Under the pieces are notes generated by a model that made no database searches, was not told the DNA's origin, and worked only from the letters and a program-made list of their open reading frames with translations. Position numbers and translations under genes: made by a program. From Acanthosepion lycidas (taxonomy: Eukaryota > Mollusca > Cephalopoda > Sepiida > Sepiidae): a stretch of DNA of 64,000 nucleotides. The DNA lies in NCBI GenBank assembly GCA_963932145.1, contig CAWVQA010000108.1, forward strand, positions 178,746-242,745. The letters run 5' to 3'. Positions within the stretch are counted from its first letter, which is position 1; every line of letters starts with the position of its first letter. Shown in pieces: positions 37,348 to 52,700 of the stretch.

Positions 37348-37900
37348 TCTTTGAAAACATTAGAAAAACAATGAAATTATTGAAAATCGATGTGAAATCA
37401 ATCAAAACTTATTGATTTTAACTAGTTTCAGAAGTTTTCACAAAGTTTTATTTAAGATTTTATGTTTTACACAACTTTTAATTACATAGCGATTTACATG
37501 CAAAATCTAGCTGTTTTGACTACTTTTTAACGCTAGTTTGTAAATATCAATAACTGTTTGAAAACATTAGAAAAACAATGAAATTATTGAAAATCGATAT
37601 GAAATCAATCAAAACTTATTGATTTTAACTAGTTTCAGAAGTTTTGACAAAGTTATATTTAAGATTTTATGTTTTACACAACTTTTATTTACATAGCGAT
37701 TTACATGCAAAATCTAGCTTTTTTCACGACTTTTTCAACGCTAGATTGTAAATATCAATAACTCTTTGAAAACATTAGAAAAACAATGAAATTATTGAAA
37801 ATCGATATGAAATCAATCAAAACTTATTGATTTTAACTAGTTTCAGAAGTTTTCACAAAGTTTTATTTAAGATTTTATGTTTTACACAACTTTTAATTAC
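36630..37900 (+). repeat. 622-bp (3-monomer) tandem step ending the 5182-bp block
   Basis: TGTGTTAC appears near 36635 and 37257, and CTTTTATTTACAT near 37061 and 37683, both 622 bp apart. The equivalent step exists once in the first large copy (TGTGTTAC near 31453 and 32075). In the second large copy the three-monomer unit has one more partial repeat, so tandem expansion continued after the large duplication. Confidence 0.78.
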
Positions 37901-39949
37901 ATAGCGATTTACATGCAAAATCTAGCTTTTTTCACTACTTTTTCAACGCTAGTTTGTAAATATCAATAACTGTTTGAAAACATTAGAAAAACAATGAAAT
38001 TATTGAAAATCGATATGAAATCAATCAAAACTTATTGATTTTAACTAGTTTCAGAAGTTTTGACAAAGTTATATTTAAGATTTTATGTTTTACACACCTT
38101 TTAATTACATAGCGATTTACATGCAAAATCTAGCTTTTTTGACTACTTTTTAACGCTAGTTTGTAAATATCAATAACTGTTTGAAAACATTAGAAAAACA
38201 ATGAAATTATTGAAAATCGATGTGAAATCAATCAAAACTTATTGATTTTAACTAGTTTCAGAATTTTTCACAAAGTTTTATTTAAGATTTTATGTTTTAC
38301 ACAACTTTTAATTACATAGCGATTTACATGCAAAATCTAGCTGTTTTGACTACTTTTTAACGCTAGTTTGTAAATATCAATAACTGTTTGAAAACATTAG
38401 AAAAACAATGAAATTATTGAAAATCGATATGAAATCAATCAAAACTTATTGATTTTAACTAGTTTCAGAAGTTTTGACAAAGTTATATTTAAGATTTTAT
38501 GTTTTACACAACTTTTAATTACATAACGATTTACATGCAAAATCTAGCTGTTTTGACTACTTTTTAACGCTAGTTTGTAAATATCAATAACTGTTTGAAA
38601 ACATTAGAAAAACAATGAAATTATTGAAATTCGATATGAAATCAATCAAAACTTATTGATTTTAACTAGTTTCAGAAGTTTTGACAAAGTTATATTTAAG
38701 ATTTTATGTTTTACACAACTTTTAATTACATAGCGATTTACATGCAAAATCTAGTCTTTTTCACGACTTTTTCAACGCTAGATTGTAAATATCAATAACT
38801 CTTTGAAAACATTAGAAAAACAATGAAATTATTGAAAATCGATGTGAAATCAATCAAAACTTATTGATTTTAACTAGTTTCAGAAGTTTTCACAAAGTTT
38901 TATTTAAGATTTTATGTTTTACACAACTTTTAATTACATAGCGATTTACATGCAAAATCTAGCTGTTTTGACTACTTTTTAACGCTAGTTTGTAAATATC
39001 AATAACTGTTTGAAAACATTAGAAAAACAATGAAATTATTGAAAATCGATATGAAATCAATCAAAACTTATTGATTTTAACTAGTTTCAGAAGTTTTGAC
39101 AAAGTTATATTTAAGATTTTATGTTTTACACAACTTTTAATTACATAGCGATTTACATGCAAAATCTAGCTTTTTTCACTACTTTTTCAACACTAGATTG
39201 TAAATATCAATAACTGTTTGAAAACATTAGAAAAACAATGAAATTATTGAAAATCGATATGAAATCAATCAAAACTTATTGATTTTAACTAGTTTCAGAA
39301 GTTTTCACAAAGTTTTATTTAAGATTTTATGTTTTACACAACTTTTAATTACGTAGCGATTTACATGCAAAATCTAGCTTTTTTCACTACTTTTTCAACG
39401 CTAGTTTGTAAATATCAATAACTGTTTGAAAACATTAGAAAAACAATGAAATTATTGAAAATCGATATGAAATCAATCAAAACTTATTGATTTTAACTAG
39501 TTTCAGAAGTTTTGACAAAGTTATATTTAAGATTTTATGTTTTACACAACTTTTAATTACATAGCGATTTACATGCAAAATCTAGCTTTTTTAACTACTT
39601 TTTAACGCTAGTTTGTTAATATCAATAACTGTTTGAAAACATTAGAAAAACAATGAAATTATTGAAAATCGATGTGAAATCAATCAAAACTTATTGATTT
39701 TAACTAGTTTCAGAAGTTTTCACAAAGTTTTATTTAAGATTTTTTGTTTTACACAACTTTTAATTACATAGCGATTTACATGCAAAATCTAGCTTTTTTC
39801 ACTACTTTTTAACGCTAGTTTGTAAATATCAATAACTGTTTGAAAACATTAGAAAAACAATGAAATTATTGGAAATCGATGTGAAATCAATCAAAACTTA
39901 TTGATTTTAACTAGTTTCAGAAGATTTGACAAAGTTATATTTAAGATTT

Positions 39950-42900
39950 TATGTTTTACACAACTTTTAATTACATAGCGATTTACATGCAAAATCTAGC
40001 ATTTTTCACTACTTTTTCAACGCTAGATTGTAAATATCAATAACTCTTTGAAAACATTAGAAAAACAATGAAATTATTGAAAATCGATATGAAATCAATC
40101 AAAACTTATTGATTTTAACTAGTTTCAGAAGTTTTCACAAAGTTATATTTAAGATTTTATGTTTTACATAACTTTTAATTACATAGCGATTTACATGCAA
40201 AATCTAGCTTTTTTCACTACTTTTTAACGCTAGTTTGTAAATATCAATAACTGTTTGAAAACATTAGAAAAACAATGAAATTATTGAAAATCGATATGAA
40301 ATCAATCAAAACTTATTGATTTTAACTAGTTTCAGATGTTTTCACAAAGTTTTATTTAAGATTTTATGTTTTACACAACTTTTAATTACATAGCGATTTA
40401 CATGCAAAATCTAGCTTTTTTCACTACTTTTTCAACTCTAGTTTGTAAATATCAATAACTGTTTGAAAACATTAGAAAAACAATGAAATTATTGAAAATC
40501 GATATGAAATCAATCAAAACTTATTGATTTTAACTAGTTTCAGAAGTTTTCACAAAGTTATATTTAAGATTTTATGTTTTACACAACTTTTAATTACATA
40601 GCGATTTACATGCAAAATCTAGCTTTTTTCACTACTTTTTCAACGCTAATTGTAAATATCAATAACTCTTTGAAAACATTAGAAAAACAATGAAATTATT
40701 GAAAATCGATATGAAATCAATCAAAACTTATTGATTTTAACTAGTTTCAGAAGTTTTCACAAAGTTTTATTTAAGATTTTATGTTTTACACAACTTTTAA
40801 TTACATAGCGATTTACATGCAAAATCTAGCTTTTTTCACTACTTTTTCAACGCTAGTTTGTAAATATAAATAAATGTTTGAAAACATTAGAAAAACAATG
40901 AAATTATTGAAAATCGATATGAAATCAATCAAAACTTATTGATTTTAACTAGTTTCAGAAGTTTTGACAAAGTTATATTTAAGATTTTATGTTTTACACA
41001 ACTTTTAATTACATAGCGATTTACATGCAAAATCTAGCTTTTTTCACTACTTTTTCAACGCTAGATTGTAAATATAAATAACTCTTTGAAAACATTAGAA
41101 AAACAATGAAATTATTGAAAATCGATATGAAATCAATCAAAACTTATTGATTTTAACTAGTTTCAGAAGTTTTCACAAAGTTTTATTTAAGATTTTATGT
41201 TTTACACAACTTTTAATTACATAGCGATTTACATGCAAAATCTAGCTTTTTTCACTACTTTTTAACGCTAGTTTGTAAATATCAATAACTGTTTGAAAAC
41301 ATTAGAAAAACAATGAAATTATTGAAAATCGATATGAAATCAATCAAAACTTATTGATTTTAACTAGTTTCAGAAGTTTTGACAAAGTTATATTTAAGAT
41401 TTTATGTTTTACACAACTTTTAATTAAATCGCGATTTACATGCAAAATCTAGATTTTTTCACTACTTTTTCAACGCTAGATTGTAAATATCAATAACTCT
41501 TTGAAAACATTAGAAAAACAATGAAATTATTGAAAATCGATATGAAATCAATCAAAACTTATTGATTTTAACTAGTTTCAGAAGTTTTGACAAAGTTATA
41601 TTTAAGATTTTATGTTTTACATAACTTTTAATTACATAGCGATTTACATGCAAAATCTAGCTTTTTTCACTACTTTTTAACGCTAGTTTGTAAATATCAA
41701 TAACTGTTTGAAAACATTAGAAAAACAATGAAATTATTGAAAATCGATATGAAATCAATCAAAACTTATTGATTTTAACTAGTTTCAGATGTTTTCACAA
41801 AGTTTTATTTAAGATTTTATGTTTTACACAACTTTTAATTACATAGCGATTTACATGCAAAATCTAGCTTTTTTCACTACTTTTTCAACTCTAGTTTGTA
41901 AATATCAATAACTGTTTGAAAACATTAGAAAAGCAATGAAATTATTGAAAATCGATATGAAATCAATCAAAACTTATTGATTTTAACTAGTTTCAGAAGT
42001 TTTCACACAGTTATATTTAAGATTTTATGTTTTACACAACTTTTAATTACATAGCGATTTACATGCAAAATCTAGCTTTTTTCACTACTTTTTAACGCTA
42101 GTTTGTAAATATCAATAACTGTTTGAAAACATTAGAAAAACAATGAAATTATTGAAAATCGATGTGAAATCAATCAAAACTTATTGATTTTAACTAGTTT
42201 CAGAAGTTTTCACAAAGTTTTATTTAAGATTTTATGTTTTACATAACTTTTAATTACATAGCGATTTACATGCAAAATCTAGCTTTTTTCACTACTTTTT
42301 AACGCTAGTTTGTAAATATCAATAACTGTTTGAAAACATTAGAAAAACAATGAAATTATTGAAAATCGATATGAAATCAATCAAAACTTATTGATTTTAA
42401 CTAGTTTCAGATGTTTTCACAAAGTTTTATTTAAGATTTTATGTTTTACACAACTTTTAATTACATAGCGATTTACATGCAAAATCTAGCTTTTTTCACT
42501 ACTTTTTCAACTCTAGTTTGTAAATATCAATAACTGTTTGAAAACATTAGAAAAGCAATGAAATTATTGAAAATCGATATGAAATCAATCAAAACTTATT
42601 GATTTTAACTAGTTTCAGAAGTTTTCACACAGTTATATTTAAGATTTTATGTTTTACACAACTTTTAATTACATAGCGATTTACATGCAAAATCTAGCTT
42701 TTTTCACTACTTTTTAACGCTAGTTTGTAAATATCAATAACTGTTTGAAAACATTAGAAAAACAATGAAATTATTGAAAATCGATGTGAAATCAATCAAA
42801 ACTTATTGATTTTAACTAGTTTCAGAAGTTTTCACAAAGTTTTATTTAAGATTTTATGTTTTACACAACTTTTAATTACATAGCGATTTACATGCAAAAT

Positions 42901-45145
42901 CTAGCATTTTTCACTACTTTTTCAACGCTAGATTGTAAATATCAATAACTCTTTGAAAACATTAGAAAAACAATGAAATTATTGAAAATCGATATGAAAT
43001 CAATCAAAACTTATTGATTTTAACTAGTTTCAGAAGTTTTCACAAAGTTATATTTAAGATTTTATGTTTTACATAACTTTTAATTACATAGCGATTTACA
43101 TGCAAAATCTAGCTTTTTTCACTACTTTTTAACGCTAGTTTGTAAATATCAATAACTGTTTGAAAACATTAGAAAAACAATGAAATTATTGAAAATCGAT
43201 ATGAAATCAATCAAAACTTATTGATTTTAACTAGTTTCAGATGTTTTCACAAAGTTTTATTTAAGATTTTATGTTTTACACAACTTTTAATTACATAGCG
43301 ATTTACATGCAAAATCTAGCTTTTTTCACTACTTTTTCAACTCTAGTTTGTAAATATCAATAACTGTTTGAAAACATTAGAAAAACAATGAAATTATTGA
43401 AAATCGATATGAAATCAATCAAAACTTATTGATTTTAACTAGTTTCAGAAGTTTTCACAAAGTTATATTTAAGATTTTATGTTTTACACAACTTTTAATT
43501 ACATAGCGATTTACATGCAAAATCTAGCTTTTTTCACTACTTTTTCAACGCTAATTGTAAATATCAATAACTCTTTGAAAACATTAGAAAAACAATGAAA
43601 TTATTGAAAATCGATATGAAATCAATCAAAACTTATTGATTTTAACTAGTTTCAGAAGTTTTCACAAAGTTTTATTTAAGATTTTATGTTTTACACAACT
43701 TTTAATTACATAGCGATTTACATGCAAAATCTAGCTTTTTTCACTACTTTTTCAACGCTAGTTTGTAAATATAAATAAATGTTTGAAAACATTAGAAAAA
43801 CAATGAAATTATTGAAAATCGATATGAAATCAATCAAAACTTATTGATTTTAACTAGTTTCAGAAGTTTTGACAAAGTTATATTTAAGATTTTATGTTTT
43901 ACACAACTTTTAATTACATAGCGATTTACATGCAAAATCTAGCTTTTTTCACTACTTTTTCAACGCTAGATTGTAAATATAAATAACTCTTTGAAAACAT
44001 TAGAAAAACAATGAAATTATTGAAAATCGATATGAAATCAATCAAAACTTATTGATTTTAACTAGTTTCAGAAGTTTTCACAAAGTTTTATTTAAGATTT
44101 TATGTTTTACACAACTTTTAATTACATAGCGATTTACATGCAAAATCTAGCTTTTTTCACTACTTTTTAACGCTAGTTTGTAAATATCAATAACTGTTTG
44201 AAAACATTAGAAAAACAATGAAATTATTGAAAATCGATATGAAATCAATCAAAACTTATTGATTTTAACTAGTTTCAGAAGTTTTGACAAAGTTATATTT
44301 AAGATTTTATGTTTTACACAACTTTTAATTAAATCGCGATTTACATGCAAAATCTAGATTTTTTCACTACTTTTTCAACGCTAGATTGTAAATATCAATA
44401 ACTCTTTGAAAACATTAGAAAAACAATGAAATTATTGAAAATCGATATGAAATCAATCAAAACTTATTGATTTTAACTAGTTTCAGAAGTTTTGACAAAG
44501 TTATATTTAAGATTTTATGTTTTACATAACTTTTAATTACATAGCGATTTACATGCAAAATCTAGCTTTTTTCACTACTTTTTAACGCTAGTTTGTAAAT
44601 ATCAATAACTGTTTGAAAACATTAGAAAAACAATGAAATTATTGAAAATCGATATGAAATCAATCAAAACTTATTGATTTTAACTAGTTTCAGATGTTTT
44701 CACAAAGTTTTATTTAAGATTTTATGTTTTACACAACTTTTAATTACATAGCGATTTACATGCAAAATCTAGCTTTTTTCACTACTTTTTCAACTCTAGT
44801 TTGTAAATATCAATAACTGTTTGAAAACATTAGAAAAGCAATGAAATTATTGAAAATCGATATGAAATCAATCAAAACTTATTGATTTTAACTAGTTTCA
44901 GAAGTTTTCACACAGTTATATTTAAGATTTTATGTTTTACACAACTTTTAATTACATAGCGATTTACATGCAAAATCTAGCTTTTTTCACTACTTTTTAA
45001 CGCTAGTTTGTAAATATCAATAACTGTTTGAAAACATTAGAAAAACAATGAAATTATTGAAAATCGATGTGAAATCAATCAAAACTTATTGATTTTAACT
45101 AGTTTCAGAAGTTTTCACAAAGTTTTATTTAAGATTTTATGTTTT
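39950..45145 (+). repeat. About 2905-bp (14-monomer) duplication pair with regional variants
   Basis: About 39950-42240 corresponds to 42860-45145. Shared markers: TAGCATTTTTCAC (39997/42902), TAAATAAATGTTTG (near 40868/43774), AAATCGCGATT (near 41427/44333), CAGATGTTTTCAC (several). Offsets are 2905 or 2906 bp depending on a 1-bp indel. A nested 622-bp (three-monomer) repeat of the AAAAGCAATG plus CACACAG pair (41931 and 42553) and an 830-bp repeat (44836 and 45666) lie inside or beside it. The variants CAGATGTTTTCAC, AAAAGCAATG and CACACAGTT are found only in 40-49 kb. Confidence 0.83.
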
Positions 45146-47539
45146 ACACAACTTTTAATTACATAGCGATTTACATGCAAAATCTAGCTGTTTTGACTAC
45201 TTTTTAACGCTAGTTTGTAAATATCAATAACTGTTTGAAAACATTAGAAAAACAATGAAATTATTGAAAATCGATATGAAATCAATCAAAACTTATTGAT
45301 TTTAACTAGTTTCAGAAGTTTTGACAAAGTTATATTTAAGATTTTATGTTTTACATAACTTTTAATTACATAGCGATTTACATGCAAAATCTAGCTTTTT
45401 TCACTACTTTTTAACGCTAGTTTGTAAATATCAATAACTGTTTGAAAACATTAGAAAAACAATGAAATTATTGAAAATCGATATGAAATCAATCAAAACT
45501 TATTGATTTTAACTAGTTTCAGATGTTTTCACAAAGTTTTATTTAAGATTTTATGTTTTACACAACTTTTAATTACATAGCGATTTACATGCAAAATCTA
45601 GCTTTTTTCACTACTTTTTCAACTCTAGTTTGTAAATATCAATAACTGTTTGAAAACATTAGAAAAGCAATGAAATTATTGAAAATCGATATGAAATCAA
45701 TCAAAACTTATTGATTTTAACTAGTTTCAGAAGTTTTCACACAGTTATATTTAAGATTTTATGTTTTACACAACTTTTAATTACATAGCGATTTACATGC
45801 AAAATCTAGCTTTTTTCACTACTTTTTAACGCTAGTTTGTAAATATCAATAACTGTTTGAAAACATTAGAAAAACAATGAAATTATTGAAAATCGATGTG
45901 AAATCAATCAAAACTTATTGATTTTAACTAGTTTCAGAAGTTTTCACAAAGTTTTATTTAAGATTTTATGTTTTACACAACTTTTAATTACATAGCGATT
46001 TACATGCAAAATCTAGCTGTTTTGACTACTTTTTAACGCTAGTTTGTAAATATCAATAACTGTTTGAAAACATTAGAAAAACAATGAAATTATTGAAAAT
46101 CGATATGAAATCAATCAAAACTTATTGATTTTAACTAGTTTCAGAAGTTTTGACAAAGTTATATTTAAGATTTTATGTTTTACACAACTTTTAATTACAT
46201 AGCGATTTACATGCAAAATCTAGCTTTTTTCACTACTTTTTCAACGTTAGATTGTAAATATCAATAACTCTTTGAAAACATTAGAAAAACAATGAAATTA
46301 TTGAAAATCGATATGAAATCAATCAAAACTTATTGATTTTAACTAGTTTCAGAAGTTTTCACAAAGTTTTATTTAAGATTTTATGTTTTACACAACTTTT
46401 AATTACATAGCGATTTACATGCAAAATCTAGCTATTTTGACTACTTTTTTAACGCTAGTTTGTAAATATCAATAACTGTTAGAAAACATTAGAAAAACAA
46501 TGAAATTATTGAAAATCGATGTGAAATCAATCAAAACTTATTGATTTTAACTAGTTTCAGAAGTTTTGACAAAGTTATATTTAAGATTTTATGTTTTACA
46601 CAACTTTTAATTACATAGCGATTTACATGCGAAATCTAGCTATTTTGACTACTTTTTAACGCTAGTTTGTAAATATCAATAACTGTTTGAAAACATTAGA
46701 AAAACAATGAAATTATTGAAAATCGATGTGAAATCAATCAAAACTTATTGATTTTAACTAGTTTCAGAAGTTTTCACAAAGTTATATTTAAGATTTTATG
46801 TTTTACACAACTTTTAATTACATAGCGATTTCCATGCAAAATCTAGCTTTTTTCACTACTTTTTAACCCTAGTTTGTAAATATAAATAACTGTTTGAAAA
46901 CATTAGAAAAACAATGAAATTATTGAAAATCGATGTGAAATCAATCAAAACTTATTGATTTTAACTAGTTTCAGAAGTTTTCACAAAGTTTTATTTAAGA
47001 TTTTATGTTTTACACAACTTTTAATTACATAGCGATTTACATGCAAAATCTAGCTTTTTTCACTACTTTTTAACGCTAGTTTGTAAATATCAATAACTGT
47101 TTGAAAACATTAGAAAAACAATGAAATTATTGAAAATCGATGTGAAATCAATCAAAACTTATTGATTTTAACTAGTTTCAGAAGTTTTCACAAAGTTTTA
47201 TTTAAGATTTTGTTTTACACAACTTTTAATTACATAGCGATTTACATGCAAAATCTAGCTTTTTTCACTACTTTTTAACGCTAGTTTGTAAATATCAATA
47301 ACTGTTTGAAAACATTAGAAAAACAATGAAATTATTGAAAATCGATGTGAAATCAATCAAAACTTATTGATTTTAACTAGTTTCAGAAGTTTTCACAAAG
47401 TTTTATTTAAGATTTTATGTTTTACACAACTTTTAATTACATAGCGATTTACATGCAAAATCTAGCTTTTTTCACTACTTTTTAACGCTAGTTTGTAAAT
47501 ATCAATAACTGTTTGAAAACATTAGAAAAACAATGAAAT

Positions 47540-48790
47540 TATTGAAAATCGATGTGAAATCAATCAAAACTTATTGATTTTAACTAGTTTCAGAAGTTTT
47601 CACAAAGTTTTATTTAAGATTTTATGTTTTACACAACTTTTAATTACATAGCGATTTACATGCAAAATCTAGCTTTTTTCACTACTTTTTCAACGCTAGA
47701 TTGTAAATATCAATAACTCTTTGAAAACATTAGAAAAACAATGAAATTATTGAAAATCGATATGAAATCAATCAAAACTTATTGATTTTAACTAGTTTCA
47801 GAAGTTTTCACAAAGTTTTATTTAAGATTTTATGTTTTACACAACTTTTAATTACATAGCGATTTACATGCAAAATCTAGCTTTTTTCACTACTTTTTCA
47901 ACGCTAGTTTGTAAATATCAATAACTGTTTGAAAACATTAGAAAAACAATGAAATTATTGAAAATCGATATGAAATCAATCAAAACTTATTGATTTTAAC
48001 TAGTTTCAGAAGTTTTGACAAAGTTATATTTAAGATTTTATGTTTTACATAACTTTTAATTACATAGCGATTTACATGCAAAATCTAGCTTTTTTCACTA
48101 CTTTTTAACGCTAGTTTGTAAATATCAATAACTGTTTGAAAACATTAGAAAAACAATGAAATTATTGAAAATCGATGTGAAATCAATCAAAACTTATTGA
48201 TTTTAACTAGTTTCAGAAGTTTTCACAAAGTTTTATTTAAGATTTTATGTTTTACACAACTTTTAATTACATAGCGATTTACATGCAAAATCTAGCTTTT
48301 TTCACTACTTTTTCAACGCTAGATTGTAAATATCAATAACTCTTTGAAAACATTAGAAAAACAATGAAATTATTGAAAATCGATATGAAATCAATCAAAA
48401 CTTATTGATTTTAACTAGTTTCAGAAGTTTTCACAAAGTTTTATTTAAGATTTTATGTTTTACACAACTTTTAATTACATAGCGATTTACATGCAAAATC
48501 TAGCTTTTTTCACTACTTTTTCAACGCTAGTTTGTAAATATCAATAACTGTTTGAAAACATTAGAAAAACAATGAAATTATTGAAAATCGATATGAAATC
48601 AATCAAAACTTATTGATTTTAACTAGTTTCAGAAGTTTTGACAAAGTTATATTTAAGATTTTATGTTTTACATAACTTTTAATTACATAGCGATTTACAT
48701 GCAAAATCTAGCTTTTTTCACTACTTTTTAACGCTAGTTTGTAAATATCAATAACTGTTTGAAAACATTAGAAAAACAATGAAATTATTG
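47540..48790 (+). repeat. Tandem 622-bp higher-order unit, two copies (3 monomers each)
   Basis: CAACGCTAGATT at 47691 and 48313 and TACATAAC near 48047 and 48669 are 622 bp apart. Each unit is a 208 bp CTAGATT-type monomer, a 208 bp CTAGTTT-type monomer with TTTTGAC, then a 207 bp GATGTG monomer. A run of near-identical GATGTG/TTTTCAC monomers precedes it at 46.9-47.7 kb; one of these lacks two bases in GATTTTGTTTTAC near 47205. Confidence 0.8.
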
Positions 48791-49784
48791 AAAATCGATA
48801 TGAAATCAATCAAAACTTATTGATTTTAACTAGTTTCAGATGTTTTCACAAAGTTTTATTTAAGATTTTATGTTTTACACAACTTTTAATTACATAGCGA
48901 TTTACATGCAAAATCTAGCTTTTTTCACTACTTTTTCAACTCTAGTTTGTAAATATCAATAACTGTTTGAAAACATTAGAAAAGCAATAAAATTATTGAA
49001 AATCGATATGAAATCAATCAAAACTTATTGATTTTAACTAGTTTCAGAAGTTTTCACAAAGTTATATTTAAGATTTTATGTTTTACACAACTTTTAATTA
49101 CATAGCGATTTACATGCAAAATCTAGCTTTTTTCACTACTTTTTAACGCTAGTTTGTAAATATCAATAACTGTTTGAAAACATTAGAAAAACAATGAAAT
49201 TATTGAAAATCGATGTGAAATCAATCAAAACTTATTGATTTTAACTAGTTTCAGAAGTTTTCACAAAGTTTTATTTAAGATTTTATGTTTTACACAACTT
49301 TTAATTACACAGCGATTTACATGCAAAATCTAGCTGTTTTGACTACTTTTTAACGCTAGTTTGTAAATATCAATAACTGTTTGAAAACATTAGAAAAACA
49401 ATGAAATTATTGAAAATCGATATGAAATCAATCAAAACTTATTGATTTTAACTAGTTTCAGAAGTTTTGACAAAGTTATATTTAAGATTTTATGTTTTAC
49501 ACAACTTTTAATTACATAGCGATTACATGCAAAATCTAGCTTTTTTCACTACTTTTTCAACACTAGATTGTAAATATCAATAACTGTTTGAAAACATTAG
49601 AAAAACAATGAAATGATTGAAAATCGATATGAAATCAATCAAAACTTATTGATTTTAACTAGTTTCAGAAGTTTTCACAAAGTTTTATTTAAGATTTTAT
49701 GTTTTACACAACTTTTAATTACATAGCGATTTACATGCAAAATCTAGCTTTTTTCACTACTTTTTCAACGCTAGTTTGTAAATA

Positions 49785-52700
49785 TCAATAACTGTTTGAA
49801 AACATTAGAAAAACAATGAAATTATTGAAAATCGATATGAAATCAATCAAAACTTATTGATTTTAACTAGTTTCAGAAGTTTTGACAAAGTTATATTTAA
49901 GATTTTATGTTTTACACAACTTTTAATTACATAGCGATTTACATGCAAAATCTAGCTTTTTTCACTACTTTTTCAACGCTAGATTGTAAATATCAATAAC
50001 TCTTTGAAAACATTAGAAAAACAATGAAATTATTGAAAATCGATATGAAATCAATCAAAACTTATTGATTTTAACTAGTTTCAGAAGTTTTCACAAAGTT
50101 ATATTTAAGATTTTATGTTTTACACAACTTTTAATTACATAGCGATTTACATGCAAAATCTAGCTTTTTTCACTACTTTTTCAACGCTAGATTGTAAATA
50201 TCAATAACTCTTTGAAAACATTAGAAAAACAATGAAATTATTGAAAATCGATATGAAATCAATCAAAACTTATTGATTTTAACTAGTTTCAGAAGTTTTC
50301 ACAAAGTTTTATTTAAGATTTTATGTTTTACACAACTTTTAATTACATAGCGATTTACATGCAAAATCTAGCTTTTTTCACTACTTTTTCAACGCTAGTT
50401 TGTAAATATCAATAACTGTTTGAAAACATTAGACAAACAATGAAATTATTGAAAATCGATATGAAATCAATCAAAACTTATTGATTTTAACTAGTTTCAG
50501 AAGTTTTGACAAAGTTATACTTAAGATTTTATGTTTTACACAACTTTTAATTACATAGCGATTTACATGCAAAATCTAGCTTTTTTCACTACTTTTTAAC
50601 CCTAGTTGTAAATATCAATAACTGTTTGAAAACATTAGAAAAACAATGAAATTATTGAAAATCGATGTGAAATCAATCAAAACTTATTGATTTTAACTAG
50701 TTTCAGAAGTTTTCACAAAGTTTTATTTAAGATTTTATGTTTTACACAACTTTTAATTACATAGCGATTTACATGCAAAATCTAGGTGTTTTGACTACTT
50801 TTTAACGCTAGTTTGTAAATATCAATAACTGTTTGAAAACATTAGAAAAACAATGAAATTATTGAAAATCGATATGAAATCAATCAAAACTTATTGATTT
50901 TAACTAGTTTCAGAAGTTTTGACAAAGTTATATTTAAGATTTTATGTTTTACACAACTTTTAATTACATAGCGATTTACATGCAAAATCTAGCTTTTTTC
51001 ACTACTTTTTCAACACTAGATTGTAAATATCAATAACTGTTTGAAAACATTAGAAAAACAATGAAATTATTGAAAATCGATATGAAATCAATCAAAACTT
51101 ATTGATTTTAACTAGTTTCAGAAGTTTTCACAAAGTTTTATTTAAGATTTTATGTTTTACACAACTTTTAATTACATAGCGATTTACATGCAAAATCTAG
51201 CTTTTTTCACTACTTTTTAACGCTAGTTTGTAAATATCAATAACTGTTTGAAAACATTAGAAAAACAATGAAATTATTGAAAATCGATATGAAATCAATC
51301 AAAACTTATTGATTTTAACTAGTTTCAGAAGTTTTGACAAAGTTATATTTAAGATTTTATGTTTTACACAACTTTTAATTACATAGCGATTTACATGCAA
51401 AATCTAGCTTTTTTCACTACTTTTTAACGCTAGTTTGTAAATATCAATAACTTTTTGAAAATATTAGAAAAACAATGAAATTATTGAAAATCGATGTGAA
51501 ATCAATCAAAACTTATTGATTTTAACTAGTTTCAGAAGTTTTCACAAAGTTTTATTTAAGATTTTATGTTTTACACAACTTTTAATTACATAGCGATTTA
51601 CATGCAAAATCTAGCTGTTTTGACTACTTTTTAACGCTAGTTTGTAAATATCAATAACTGTTTGAAAACATTAGAAAAACAATGAAATTATTGAAAATCG
51701 ATATGAAATCAATCAAAACTTATTGATTTTAACTAGTTTCAGAAGTTTTGACAAAGTTATATTTAAGATTTTATGTTTTACACAACTTTTAATTACATAG
51801 CGATTTACATGCAAAATCTAGCTTTTTTCACTACTTTTTCAACGCTAGATTGTAAATATCAATAACTCTTTGAAAACATTAGAAAAACAATGAAATTATT
51901 GAAAATCGATATGAAATCAATCAAAACTTATTGATTTTAACTAGTTTCAGAAGTTTTCACAAAGTTATATTTAAGATTTTATGTTTTACACAACTTTTAA
52001 TTACATAGCGATTTACATGCAAAATCTAGCTTTTTTCACTACTTTTTCAACGCTAGATTGTAAATATCAATAACTCTTTGAAAACATTAGAAAAACAATG
52101 AAATTATTGAAAATCGATATGAAATCAATCAAAACTTATTGATTTTAACTAGTTTCAGAAGTTTTCACAAAGTTTTATTTAAGATTTTATGTTTTACACA
52201 ACTTTTAATTACATAGCGATTTACATGCAAAATCTAGCTTTTTTCACTACTTTTTCAACGCTAGTTTGTAAATATCAATAACTGTTTGAAAACATTAGAA
52301 AAACAATGAAATTATTGAAAATCGATATGAAATCAATCAAAACTTATTGATTTTAACTAGTTTCAGAAGTTTTGACAAAGTTATACTTAAGATTTTATGT
52401 TTTACACAACTTTTAATTACATAGCGATTTACATGCAAAATCTAGCTTTTTTCACTACTTTTTAACGCTAGTTGTAAATATCAATAACTGTTTGAAAACA
52501 TTAGAAAAACAATGAAATTATTGAAAATCGATGTGAAATCAATCAAAACTTATTGATTTTAACTAGTTTCAGAAGTTTTCACAAAGTTTTATTTAAGATT
52601 TTATGTTTTACACAACTTTTAATTACATAGCGATTTACATGCAAAATCTAGGTGTTTTGACTACTTTTTAACGCTAGTTTGTAAATATCAATAACTGTTT

